Shown here: piece by piece, positions 35,307-44,410 of the stretch
How positions within the stretch are numbered: position 1 is the first letter of the stretch
Layout: each line of letters starts with the position of its first letter
Assembly: GCF_004360155.1 (NCBI RefSeq)
Contig: NZ_SAIS01000001.1
Coordinates: forward strand, 1 to 64,000
Direction: 5' to 3'
Length of the DNA: 64,000 nucleotides
Origin: Paraglaciecola marina
GTDB taxonomy: Bacteria; Pseudomonadota; Gammaproteobacteria; Enterobacterales; Alteromonadaceae
Notes under the pieces: model-generated
Databases searched by the model: none
Told to the model about the DNA's origin: nothing
Seen by the model: only the letters and a program-made list of their open reading frames with translations
Made by a program: the position numbers and the translations under genes

Positions 35307-36008
35307 TTATTTTTTTTGAACGGTTAGCACTATGTTTACCTGCTTGGAAACTCTCCATTGAATATTTAAATCATACAAGCTCATGCCGTATATCTTATCT
35401 GGCTCTGTGGTCTTATGATAAGCCGGTCTGGGGTCTTGAGCTAACACCTCTTTAACCAGTGTTTTTAAGCTTGGATAATGGCTTTCTAGCTTGCTTAATT
35501 GATTAAATGCGTCATTTGAAAACTCAACCTGCATCAATTCTGGTGCGGTCTGCGCTAACTCGCTCTTCGCTTCAATTAGGTTGTCGGCATAGGGCACGTA
35601 AGGCTTAATGTCCACGATGGGGGTTTCATCAAGCAAATCTATCCCGCTGACTCTCAAACAAAGTTGATTATTGTGACAGTCTACAGAGGCGAACTTTACA
35701 ACCGACATGCCTATGGCATTTGGGCGAAATGTACTGCGACTAGCGAACACGCCTTGTTTCTGGTTGCCACCTAAGCGAGGTGGGCGTACCAGAGGTTTAA
35801 ACCCTTGCTCAGCGGTTTTATGAAAATGAAAGAGTAGCCATAAATGGCTAAACTTTTCTATTCCTCGTAAGTAGTTCGGGTCGTTAAATTCTTTCTCAAA
35901 CTCGATAACACCTATGGCGCTTTGTACTAAACCGGGCTGCCGTGGGATCGCAAATTTTTCTTGATAAGGAGTACGGATTTTGCCTATTGGTTGGATGGCA
36001 ATATTCAT
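35307..36008 (-). CDS. trmO: tRNA (N6-threonylcarbamoyladenosine37-N6)-methyltransferase TrmO
   Basis: A 233-residue member of the TsaA/YaeB family that methylates t6A37 in tRNA(Thr) with AdoMet. Visible family blocks are IGKIRTPYQEKFAIPRQPGL, RGIEKFSHLWLLFHFH, RPPRLGGNQKQGVFASRSTFRPNAIG (quoted by its ends), LCLRVSGIDLLDETPIVDIKPYVPY (same), and the C-terminal DPRPAYHK. Length is that of E. coli TrmO. It lies upstream of proS on the same strand, about 95 bp away. Confidence 0.94.
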   Translation of the reverse strand: MNIAIQPIGKIRTPYQEKFAIPRQPGLVQSAIGVIEFEKEFNDPNYLRGIEKFSHLWLLFHFHKTAEQGFKPLVRPPRLGGNQKQGVFASRSTFRPNAIGMSVVKFASVDCHNNQLCLRVSGIDLLDETPIVDIKPYVPYADNLIEAKSELAQTAPELMQVEFSNDAFNQLSKLESHYPSLKTLVKEVLAQDPRPAYHKTTEPDKIYGMSLYDLNIQWRVSKQVNIVLTVQKK

Positions 36009-36143
36009 GTTCTTCGTTACTGAGTTAACTAGGTGTTTGGATTATAAGGATATAAATAAATAAAAACAGGCATAACCCTTTGATGGCAATCTTATAATCC
36101 TTTGGATACCATGCTTTTATTCTGATCCATAAGGTTGTTATTT

Positions 36144-37202
36144 GTGTTTGAGCTCAAGGTTTCTAAAAGTCATTTTTTATCTCACATTTTTTTGAAAGAG
36201 TTGATAGACGAGCATGGGTTAAAGTCATTTACGCTAGCTGATGATGCCATTTTTTCTGTTGAGCCTATTTCTGGTGGAGCGCATAGCGATAAGCTCTTGC
36301 CGGAGTCAGATGACAATAAAGTTTTCGAAAAATTACTGATATTCTGTGAAGGGTTGCATTTGCAACAATTACACCTGATTAGTCTTGCATTGCATGATTA
36401 CCTAGAAGCTGCCATTTATAACGTGGTGCGGGTTGATGGCGTCTCAGGGTTTGCAATTTGTGCTCAGGTCAAGGTTGTCCAATCACAAGGGATTAAAGCT
36501 CAAATTGAAAAGGTTGCTAACCAATTGAGTGTTGAATTATGTTGGTTTAATCAGGTTCCCACTTTAACTCAACCTGGGCTGTTACTTATGGATATGGATA
36601 GCACAGTCATCGCGGTCGAGTGTATTGATGAGATTGCAGAGTTAGCGGGTGTGGGTACTGAAGTTTCAGAAGTCACGGCTCGTGCTATGAAAGGTGAATT
36701 GGACTTTGCTCAAAGTTTACGTACCAGAGTGTCATGTTTGCAGGGAGCCGATGAAGCTATTTTGCAGCAAGTTCGCGATGCATTGCCATTAATGCCTGGC
36801 GTCGCTAACTTAGTTGAGATACTGAAAAAGTATAATTGGAAGGTAGCTATTGCATCGGGTGGTTTTACTTACTTTGCGGATTACTTAGCGCAAAGGTTAG
36901 CCCTAGATGCAGCGGTTGCAAACGGATTAGATATAGTTGATGGTAAATTAACAGGCAACCTTGTTGGGCGTATTATCGATGCAGAGGTTAAAGCAGAGAC
37001 TTTAGACACATTAGCTAAGAAGTGGGATATTCCTGTCACGCAAACTATTGCTATGGGTGATGGTGCAAATGATTTAGTCATGATGAATGCCGCTGCATTA
37101 GGTGTAGGGTTGCATGCTAAACCTGTTGTCAGAGAAAAGGCCGATATGGCTATTCGAAGAGGTGGGTTAGATACTTTATTGTGGGTGTTGGCTGCGAACT
37201 AA
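36144..37202 (+). CDS. serB: Phosphoserine phosphatase
   Basis: The last step of serine synthesis. I chose GTG 36144 (AAGG nine bases upstream); TTG 36135 is possible. About 352 residues: an N-terminal ACT-like region (to about 145), then a HAD phosphatase. The nucleophile is the first Asp of LLMDMDSTVIAVECIDEIAE, motif 2 is IASGGFTYFADYLAQRL, and motif 3 is AMGDGANDLVMM. Length resembles the long SerB of gammaproteobacteria. A strong terminator follows. Confidence 0.94.
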   Translation: MFELKVSKSHFLSHIFLKELIDEHGLKSFTLADDAIFSVEPISGGAHSDKLLPESDDNKVFEKLLIFCEGLHLQQLHLISLALHDYLEAAIYNVVRVDGVSGFAICAQVKVVQSQGIKAQIEKVANQLSVELCWFNQVPTLTQPGLLLMDMDSTVIAVECIDEIAELAGVGTEVSEVTARAMKGELDFAQSLRTRVSCLQGADEAILQQVRDALPLMPGVANLVEILKKYNWKVAIASGGFTYFADYLAQRLALDAAVANGLDIVDGKLTGNLVGRIIDAEVKAETLDTLAKKWDIPVTQTIAMGDGANDLVMMNAAALGVGLHAKPVVREKADMAIRRGGLDTLLWVLAAN

Positions 37203-37210
37203 ATATAATA

Positions 37211-37245
37211 GAACCTCAAAGTAAACATACCTTGAGGTTCTTTTA
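37211..37245 (+). terminator. Terminator of serB
   Basis: GAACCTCAA(A)G/CTTGAGGTTC stem with a loop of about ten bases, then TTTTATC on the plus strand, directly after serB. Confidence 0.82.
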
Positions 37246-37256
37246 TCTGCATTAGA

Positions 37257-38093
37257 TTAGCGGGGCGTGCCTAACACTATACCTTTCGCCATATATATAT
37301 CGTCATACATCAGACCTCCATTACCATAGGGCTTTTTAATCGAACCAGTGTTACTAATGGTCATAAAGTAGAGCAATGGTAATTCTCGCTTCATCCTAAA
37401 CTTCGCGTATTCAAATGCTTTTTCTTGTTCAACAAACTCGCCACCACGGACATATAAATCATAACTTTGCCCACCCTCATCATGGGGTGCGTTATTAATC
37501 ACGTACCATAGTTCGTACCACTGTTGGGTTTCTAATGGTTTAGCTGGTCGTTGTGATGTTAGATGAGAAATATTGTGGTAAGCCTTGTTGTCGCCCATAA
37601 CCATTAGCGTACCGTCATTTTTGTAGCCATTGGATTCGAATTTATCTGTTACTCGGATCATAGGCTCAAAGCTGTTGTAATGGTTTTCTTGAATGTCACT
37701 AGGGGATAAGTTACTCAATCCAAATGAGTGGTTGTTAGGAAAATACTCTACTTTGATGCGGGTATAAAATGTATATGTTTCACCTAGTTCTACTACTTGA
37801 GGGAGTGCTTTAAACGTGATGGCTTTTCTATTTCCAATCACTCCCTCTGCCGCAGGTTTCTTTATTAAATAATGATTGTTTAAGGCTAGTTCTTTACGCA
37901 CCTCAGTGACTTGAGGCTTATCAACAAATGGGGTTGTTTGATTATCAGTATCCATTTTCTGCCATGTTTTGATGGCGTTAGGCTGCTCAAAATCATCTAT
38001 GGGTAGCCATGGGCTTGCAGTGTTTATAGAGGTACATTGGGCTAATAAACACATCATTAAGCTACTAAATATTAGCTTCAAAAAAATTTTCAT
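37257..38093 (-). CDS. Hypothetical lipoprotein with a lectin-like fold
   Basis: A 278-residue exported protein. The signal peptide ends in lipobox LAQC (Cys20). The mature part is strand-rich, with WLPIDDFEQPNAIKTWQKM at the start and YTFYTRIKVEYFPNNHSFGL and WYELWYVINN further on. This is the look of jelly-roll domains that bind or cleave polysaccharides, but I see no catalytic signature. It lies 13 bases after the PilZ protein gene on the same strand, so the pair is probably an operon. Confidence 0.65.
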   Translation of the reverse strand: MKIFLKLIFSSLMMCLLAQCTSINTASPWLPIDDFEQPNAIKTWQKMDTDNQTTPFVDKPQVTEVRKELALNNHYLIKKPAAEGVIGNRKAITFKALPQVVELGETYTFYTRIKVEYFPNNHSFGLSNLSPSDIQENHYNSFEPMIRVTDKFESNGYKNDGTLMVMGDNKAYHNISHLTSQRPAKPLETQQWYELWYVINNAPHDEGGQSYDLYVRGGEFVEQEKAFEYAKFRMKRELPLLYFMTISNTGSIKKPYGNGGLMYDDIYMAKGIVLGTPR

Positions 38094-38106
38094 GGTAAAT
38101 GCTACT

Positions 38107-40626
38107 TTAAGTTTTTAGTAATTGCTCTATACCCACCTGTTTTATTTTGTGGGTTGGCGGTGTTTTGTGGTTGATCAAGATGACACTTTCGGTGAATTCA
38201 AAACGGCGTAATACTTCGTCAGTCACATCAACTAAATCACCGATGCCAGACACGTTCCATAATTGGTCTTCTAGTGCTTTTGCTTTGTGTAGAGCATAGA
38301 TACCTACGTACTGCAGTTCAGCTTGCATGGTTTCAAAGTCGGGTCTTCCGGTAGGGCCAAGGAACACCTTTATCGCAATAAATTGCCCTCTTTGTAGGGC
38401 TTGTGCGATAAACTCTCTACGATGTTCGGTGCTGGTAAACTGCTCTGAAAATGCGCTTTCTATTGCATCCTTTGTTGTTTCTTGACTGGGGTCAAAAGCA
38501 ACAAATAGCTCTCGCATGTCTGGCTTGTCACTGGGTCGTTTAGTTTTCATCGTGTGAGTAATAAACTCATGTTGCGATTTGTTACTTCTAAATATGGGAT
38601 ATAAATTAACCATATCGAGTTCTGTCTGAAACGTTAGTAAGTTATAAATTCGGTTTTTCGTTACACCAGTAGCCGCAGCATCTGCTATGTAATTAGTCGC
38701 GTCCTTACTGAGGAAAAATGCTGTGTTGACTATGTTTTCTGTATAAATATTACGTAAAGCCTCACCAATTCCTGGCACCTCTTCTTCATCTCTGAAAGAC
38801 TTTAATTTTGAACGATTAGATTTTATCAATGCTTCAAAAAAGCGCTTGGCTGTTTTATTTTCATCAGTCACAACGTTTTGTAAATGTAATACATACCTGT
38901 CTTTTGAGACATTACGAATAACGTAAGGTAAATCCGACAACGTAAATTTATTGGTAACTTTTTGTAGCTGCGGAAAGGTTAAGGAAATTTGTGTTTCCTT
39001 AGAAATCGACAAAGGAGCGTTCAATTCAACCCTCAAACCCAGAGTAGAAAAGTCTTCTGTGTTCCCTTCAAAAACATTATTTTCAATTTTTACTTTTACA
39101 GAGGTGCGCAGTAAAAATCGAGTTTCACGTCTTTGGTTAAAGTACTTGAAGCGATAAACGGTAACCACTGCTGGAGGTTTATTTCTAGGGTGGCCAAATA
39201 TTTTTAATTTTGCTAATTGTTCCCGTTTAACTGGGTGTTTTTGATAATGTTCTGTGCTTATGTCGTCTGTCACATTGGTTAAAACAGCAATATAAGACAG
39301 ATTTTTCAATCTCGACATTAGACGAGGGGAAGGTTTCTGATTTTGTTTTTTTACATTGTCGTTAATTGAATTTGAAATAGACAAAGGACGATAACTTTGT
39401 GTAGGAACCATATCAGTTAACTGTAATTTATAGATACGCCAACTCACTTTGCGAGCCCCAAATCCTAAAAATAAATTTTTTAAAGCGGGTCTTTTATCTA
39501 ATTCATGATGAGTTGCAGAATAGAAATAAATCTTGCCATCATTAATGTGATTAAACACATAAATAAATAACTCTTGTTGGCCTTTATTAAGGGATAGAGC
39601 ATGTTTTATGCGGTCCTCAGTTAATAAATAGCCAATTTTTAGATCTTGTATTTCATTGGCCCAATACTGAATTTCTTCCCTATTACAATCATTTGCCAAA
39701 GCATACCTAGGGGTGTACTCACCATCTACACAGTCTATAAAAACTGGAATCGAAGCAAAGTTTGGAATGTAATATTGTTCGTAGGTTTTATTTTGAATGG
39801 CTGTAAAGGTGTTGTCTAAATTAACTTTATAGCGTCTTTTATTACCATGAATAAAATGCTCAAAGAACTTGTCAAATACAGGGTTAGGGATATCAAGTTG
39901 ACGTATTAAATTAATTCGTTGGTCGTGTTGAGCCGACTCTACGTTTTTGATTACATAGGCAATACCTTGGCGTTTATCTAGCGAGTATTCTTTCTCTAGG
40001 CCTCTAAATTGGATCGAAAGCCGTTCGCCCTCTTTTAGCAAGTGCTCTTTACTGGTTTTAACTTTCAAACCGTTAACAGAAATATCTATGGTGGTGGCTT
40101 GTACGCTTTTATTTTGACTCGTAAACATTTCAATACTGACTGAAAAGTTCATTCTTTCTTCGCCCCTTTGAGCGAAATTACCAAATTTTAGAAGCGGCGC
40201 CCTATAAGTCTTACTTGTATCTGTTTCTTTTGGGGGGCTATTCTTTTCATTTTTGGCCTGTTCCTGATCTTTTTTGTGCATAACCCGATAGTTGTTTTCG
40301 GTGTTAGTCACTGCCTCATAGACGCCAATAGTATATTCGCCAAAAATCCTTACTTGTCGTTCAAATGTTTCAATTGCTATATCATCTAAGTAATGAAGCT
40401 TATTATGGTGCTCAAAAGATCTACATTTTCCTGACACTAAACCTCGTAAGTCAATTAAGCGGGTACATGGTCGAGCTAGACGCATAAGCTCCATTTTAAT
40501 TAAAAATCGTTTTTCTTTGGGAATTGCAGACGCGACTTGATTGAGTACTTGGTTAAACTCAGGCTCATGTATCATGGGCTTAAGTTGTTCAATAATGTTG
40601 GCGTATTGTTCTATATCTTGGCTCAT
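38107..40626 (-). CDS. Large protein with two PilZ domains
   Basis: An 839-residue cytosolic protein. A helical N-terminal region (1-130) precedes a first PilZ-like domain at about 160-260 (RGEERMNFSVSIEMF, then DISVNGLKVKT). A second follows at about 490-590 (RRETRFLLRTSVKVKI with the RxxxR motif, then DFSTLGLRVEL for the D-x-S-x-x-G motif). The remainder is without a known domain. PilZ binds cyclic di-GMP; the second domain keeps both binding motifs better than the first. The lipoprotein gene follows closely. A surface or envelope output is plausible. Confidence 0.8.
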   Translation of the reverse strand: MSQDIEQYANIIEQLKPMIHEPEFNQVLNQVASAIPKEKRFLIKMELMRLARPCTRLIDLRGLVSGKCRSFEHHNKLHYLDDIAIETFERQVRIFGEYTIGVYEAVTNTENNYRVMHKKDQEQAKNEKNSPPKETDTSKTYRAPLLKFGNFAQRGEERMNFSVSIEMFTSQNKSVQATTIDISVNGLKVKTSKEHLLKEGERLSIQFRGLEKEYSLDKRQGIAYVIKNVESAQHDQRINLIRQLDIPNPVFDKFFEHFIHGNKRRYKVNLDNTFTAIQNKTYEQYYIPNFASIPVFIDCVDGEYTPRYALANDCNREEIQYWANEIQDLKIGYLLTEDRIKHALSLNKGQQELFIYVFNHINDGKIYFYSATHHELDKRPALKNLFLGFGARKVSWRIYKLQLTDMVPTQSYRPLSISNSINDNVKKQNQKPSPRLMSRLKNLSYIAVLTNVTDDISTEHYQKHPVKREQLAKLKIFGHPRNKPPAVVTVYRFKYFNQRRETRFLLRTSVKVKIENNVFEGNTEDFSTLGLRVELNAPLSISKETQISLTFPQLQKVTNKFTLSDLPYVIRNVSKDRYVLHLQNVVTDENKTAKRFFEALIKSNRSKLKSFRDEEEVPGIGEALRNIYTENIVNTAFFLSKDATNYIADAAATGVTKNRIYNLLTFQTELDMVNLYPIFRSNKSQHEFITHTMKTKRPSDKPDMRELFVAFDPSQETTKDAIESAFSEQFTSTEHRREFIAQALQRGQFIAIKVFLGPTGRPDFETMQAELQYVGIYALHKAKALEDQLWNVSGIGDLVDVTDEVLRRFEFTESVILINHKTPPTHKIKQVGIEQLLKT

Positions 40627-40781
40627 GGAATAGGATTTAACTTATAATATTTGTTATCGGTCTTATCTCAGAAAAGTTGATTTGTTTTTATCTGATAATT
40701 TTTCGCAATTCATTCTATAAAATATGATAATTAATTGATAATCATCAAATTTAATATCTTAAATAAAAAGACAAAAATAAT

Positions 40782-42143
40782 ATGGCGAAACAAAAAACTG
40801 CCTATGTGTGTTCCGATTGTGGAACAGAGTATCCCCGTTGGCAAGGGCAATGTAATGATTGTAAGGCATGGAACACTATCAGCGAGTTTGTAATTGCTAG
40901 TAGTGCTAGTTCTAGTCGTAATCTAGGCGGTTATTCGGGCCAAACCCAAGCTGTGGTTGAGACATTAGATAGCATTGATTTACAAGCGTTACCTAGATTT
41001 GAGTCTGGATATAAAGAACTAGATAGAGTGCTGGGTGGGGGAATAGTACCAGGCTCTGCCATGTTAATTGGGGGCTCACCAGGGGCAGGTAAAAGTACTA
41101 TGTTGCTTCAAGTTATGTGTCAAATGGCAAATAATAAGAGTGCGCTGTACGTCACCGGTGAAGAATCTTTACAACAAGTTGCTTTACGGGCGCAGCGCTT
41201 AGGTTTAGCTAAAGATAAATTGAAATTACTCGCCGAAACAAACGTTGAGACCATCTGCCAATTAGCTTTGCAGCATAAACCTGAGCTTATGGTTATAGAT
41301 TCTATTCAAGTTATGCAAGTTGCCGATGTTCAGTCTGCACCGGGCAGTGTATCGCAGGTAAGAGAAAGCGCAGCCTTTTTAACACGCTTTGCTAAGCAGC
41401 AGCATATCGCAATGTTTTTGGTAGGGCACGTGACTAAAGAAGGCAGTTTAGCAGGGCCTAAGGTACTAGAGCACTGTATTGACTGTTCAATGATGTTAGA
41501 AGGCGAAAGTGATAGTCGCTACCGTACCCTTAGAAGTAACAAAAATAGGTTTGGTGCGGTGAACGAACTGGGTGTTTTTGCTATGACAGAGAAAGGGCTG
41601 CGTGAAGTCAGTAATCCCTCCGCTATATTTTTAAGCCGAGAAGAACAGCAGTCTCCTGGTAGTATTGTTATGGTGGTATGGGAAGGCACTCGGCCACTCT
41701 TAGTTGAAATACAAGCTTTAGTTGATTATTCGCAAATGGCGAATCCTAAACGAGTTGCTGTTGGCTTAGAGCAAAACCGTTTATCTATGTTGTTAGCAGT
41801 ATTGCATCGTCACGGCAATGTACAAATGAATGATCAAGATGTGTTCGCTAACGTGGTGGGTGGGGTAAAGGTAGCTGAAACAAGTGCTGATTTAGCGTTA
41901 TTGTTAGCTATCGTATCCAGCTTTCAAAATAAAACCTTAGATAAAGATTTAATTGCATTTGGTGAAGTAGGATTAGCGGGTGAAATTAGGCCGGTGCCAA
42001 ATGGTTCAGAACGGATTAGTGAGGCCGCAAAGCATGGCTTTAAACGCGCCATAGTTCCTAAGGCTAATGTGCCTAAACAAGGAGTGGTTGGGATTGAGAT
42101 TATAGGTGTGTCACGGTTATCAGATGCCCTTGAAGCATTATAA
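40782..42143 (+). CDS. radA: DNA repair protein RadA
   Basis: A 453-residue RecA-like helicase that promotes branch migration in recombination. The N-terminal zinc finger uses C10, C13, C24 and C27. Walker A is GGSPGAGKST (about 97-106), and the family motif KNRFG appears in SNKNRFGAVNELGVF. The C-terminal Lon-like domain includes NVVGGVKVAETSADLALLLAI (quoted as its parts NVVGGVKVAET and SADLALLLAI). Length is standard. It stands alone, divergent from the PilZ gene. Confidence 0.97.
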   Translation: MAKQKTAYVCSDCGTEYPRWQGQCNDCKAWNTISEFVIASSASSSRNLGGYSGQTQAVVETLDSIDLQALPRFESGYKELDRVLGGGIVPGSAMLIGGSPGAGKSTMLLQVMCQMANNKSALYVTGEESLQQVALRAQRLGLAKDKLKLLAETNVETICQLALQHKPELMVIDSIQVMQVADVQSAPGSVSQVRESAAFLTRFAKQQHIAMFLVGHVTKEGSLAGPKVLEHCIDCSMMLEGESDSRYRTLRSNKNRFGAVNELGVFAMTEKGLREVSNPSAIFLSREEQQSPGSIVMVVWEGTRPLLVEIQALVDYSQMANPKRVAVGLEQNRLSMLLAVLHRHGNVQMNDQDVFANVVGGVKVAETSADLALLLAIVSSFQNKTLDKDLIAFGEVGLAGEIRPVPNGSERISEAAKHGFKRAIVPKANVPKQGVVGIEIIGVSRLSDALEAL

Positions 42144-42155
42144 ATTGCACTTTTT

Positions 42156-42194
42156 AATAATGTTCAACACAATTTGAATGTAATGAACATTATT
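42156..42194. terminator. Stem-loop between radA and a convergent gene
   Basis: An 11-bp perfect stem AATAATGTTCA/TGAACATTATT with a 17-base loop. CACTTTTTAG follows on the plus strand. It lies between convergent genes. Confidence 0.5.
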
Positions 42195-42211
42195 CACTTT
42201 TTAGCAGCCAG

Positions 42212-43063
42212 CTATATGCTTTCTAGATGTAGCTCTACTTGTTTCAGTTCATAATCTAAAAGGCTGTTGATAGCCTCCATTGCACTACTTGCTATGATGA
42301 AAAAAGTATCAGATTTAATCTTTACTTTAGTACAGTCTATGAACTCCAATTTTATAGTTGAAGTAAGATTTAAACACTCTTCTGAAGCTTTAAGTAACAA
42401 CTGAGACTGTTCTTTTGAATGGGCTCCTTTGTTTTTGAATTGTTTAAATACAGTAGAAGAAAGTTCTGTAATCTTTTTTTCTAAATAACCTAATTTCACT
42501 TTATCTACTTGGGTACTTGCCCCTGTAGCCGCAATAGCTACTCCCATTGCTCTAGATTGCCCAATATACTCTGCCGTAAAAGGTAGCTCTCTCCATAGCA
42601 ACGAAATATTAGGTAGTGACTCAAAGGAGCTTTTATTAAAATGTTCGTGTTCTGCTAAGTCTTCGAATAAGTAAAGTAAATTAGCTATCAGATGGGTATG
42701 CTGGATGAAACTCTTCTCTAGAGTTAAATTAGCTGCCGAGTTTTCTAACCTTGGCCAGTGATCGGAAAATCCAAGCCAGCGTTCTTGATTGGTTATGAAT
42801 GGCTCAGAGTTTAGTTCTTCTATTAGTGGTTTTAATTGTGTTTGAATTCCTGTTATGACTTGCTTCGCTTGTTGGTCACCCTTGATATTCGCAGCGTTTT
42901 TACCTCGGTGTTTTTGTAACAAAGAGATTAATAATTTTAGCCTTTTCACTTTTGTTAAAATATGCCGATTTTGTTGCAACTCTCGTTTGTTTTTTAAACC
43001 ATTTAATATTAGTAGTGATACAGCGATAATTGTTAGCCCTGTGAGCATGAACGTAAGATTCAC
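42212..43063 (-). CDS. Membrane-anchored helical sensor-like protein
   Basis: A 283-residue protein with one N-terminal helix (about 4-22) and an all-helical body. The pattern (KRLKLLISLLQKHRGKNAA, then WRELPFTAEYIGQSRAMGVAI, quoted by its ends) resembles the NIT-type nitrate/nitrite sensor domain. The GTG start overlaps the stop of the chemoreceptor gene (TAGTG), with GGAGA upstream, so the two proteins are coupled and probably act together. The ligand is not known. Confidence 0.65.
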   Translation of the reverse strand: MNLTFMLTGLTIIAVSLLILNGLKNKRELQQNRHILTKVKRLKLLISLLQKHRGKNAANIKGDQQAKQVITGIQTQLKPLIEELNSEPFITNQERWLGFSDHWPRLENSAANLTLEKSFIQHTHLIANLLYLFEDLAEHEHFNKSSFESLPNISLLWRELPFTAEYIGQSRAMGVAIAATGASTQVDKVKLGYLEKKITELSSTVFKQFKNKGAHSKEQSQLLLKASEECLNLTSTIKLEFIDCTKVKIKSDTFFIIASSAMEAINSLLDYELKQVELHLESI

Positions 43064-44229
43064 TAACGGTTCTCCTTGGTTGAAGAAGTTACATTTTTGA
43101 GATGTTGGGCTAATTCTGTTGTTTGTTCAGCAATTTTTGCATTGGCTTGAGATATCCCAACTACCTCAGATAAGTGCTTTGATATTTCTTTTGTGGCTAT
43201 ATTTTGTTGTTCAGTATTTGTAGATATTACTGTTATCTGGGATTTCACTTGGTCCGACTCTGAGAAGATGTCGGTTAGGTTATGTTTAGCTTCATCGGCT
43301 TTTATTACACAAGCTTCGGTAAGGTCAAAAACTTTTGACATACTAGCTTCCACACTGGCACTGCGTTTAGTAACCCCTCCCATACTTCCAATTATATTTG
43401 TTGCTGTTTCTTGACTCACACTCGCTAAGGAGCGCACTTCATCGGCAACTACAGCAAAGCCTCTTCCTTGATCTCCAGCTCTTGCAGCTTCAATAGATGC
43501 ATTTAATGCAAGCAAATTGGTTTGTTCGGCTATCTTCTGAATATCATTAGTTAGTGTTAATACATGTTCACTACTTTCGTTAAGCTCTTTAATTGCAGAG
43601 AGTGTTTGAGCTGCTTCTTGCGTGACAATATCTATCTCTGTACCTAAGTCATTTAATTGCATACTGCCATTTTGCGCTAAGTCGCAAGCTTTTGTTGCTG
43701 AACATTCAACGGTTGATATTTTTTCCACTACATCTTGCAATGAATTACTCATTTGCGTAACTGCTGCTGCGCTTAAATTTGTAGAGTCTGATTGTTTAGT
43801 GACGTTATCTGATACAGCTAAAGCAGACGCGGTCACTTGTTGTGATGAATAGCGAATTTCAGCTACTTGTTCTGTAAGTTCCGCTATGCGCCTATCTGCT
43901 TCTCGAACTAAAGTATGGAACTGACTATCTATATCATTGAAAAAAATGGTGTTACAGCTAAGTTCGCGGTAATCATGTTCGGCCTTTGCTGCTTCAGATA
44001 ACTGTAAGTGAAAACTACGTAAATCATTCGCAATACAGATAAAAGAGGCACTTACGAGCCAGATAATGAGAGCACCAACAAACCAATTAACTAGGTAATG
44101 GTTATAATACTCATCTTGGATCAGGTACAGAACTGAAAATACCACGATAACCCAGATACTTATCAGGCTGACTTTTACGCTCATTAGCTTAAACGTTAAG
44201 GTAAGTGGATAAGCTAACAAGTTTTTCAT
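43063..44229 (-). CDS. Methyl-accepting chemotaxis protein
   Basis: I chose ATG 44229 (AGGA just upstream), giving 388 residues. Two membrane helices lie near the N-terminus (about 15-37 and 50-70) with almost no periplasmic loop, so this receptor probably senses through the membrane or a partner. The signalling hairpin tip is intact: [40 protein letters not shown] (quoted for its known core, residues about 245-284, centred on [12 protein letters not shown]). The coupled downstream gene supplies a NIT-like helical domain and may be its sensor part. Confidence 0.9.
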   Translation of the reverse strand: MKNLLAYPLTLTFKLMSVKVSLISIWVIVVFSVLYLIQDEYYNHYLVNWFVGALIIWLVSASFICIANDLRSFHLQLSEAAKAEHDYRELSCNTIFFNDIDSQFHTLVREADRRIAELTEQVAEIRYSSQQVTASALAVSDNVTKQSDSTNLSAAAVTQMSNSLQDVVEKISTVECSATKACDLAQNGSMQLNDLGTEIDIVTQEAAQTLSAIKELNESSEHVLTLTNDIQKIAEQTNLLALNASIEAARAGDQGRGFAVVADEVRSLASVSQETATNIIGSMGGVTKRSASVEASMSKVFDLTEACVIKADEAKHNLTDIFSESDQVKSQITVISTNTEQQNIATKEISKHLSEVVGISQANAKIAEQTTELAQHLKNVTSSTKENR

Positions 44230-44360
44230 TATATTCCTATCTAGCCAATCAATAGCTAAAATTGAGAAGCTTCTTTTTAATTTCCTAAGTCTCAAAACTT
44301 TACTGCTAAATTCCGGTAAATAAAATTCTTTTTTAATAGGAGGTATAAATTTTTACTCTA

Positions 44361-44388
44361 AAAAAAACCGGCAATTTTCATTGCCGGC
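44361..44388 (-). terminator. Terminator of the TonB receptor gene
   Basis: On the minus strand GCCGGCAAT/ATTGCCGGT with loop GAAA runs into eight T, 22 bases after the receptor stop. Confidence 0.88.
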
Positions 44389-44410
44389 TCTCAATATAGC
44401 TTTAACTCGC

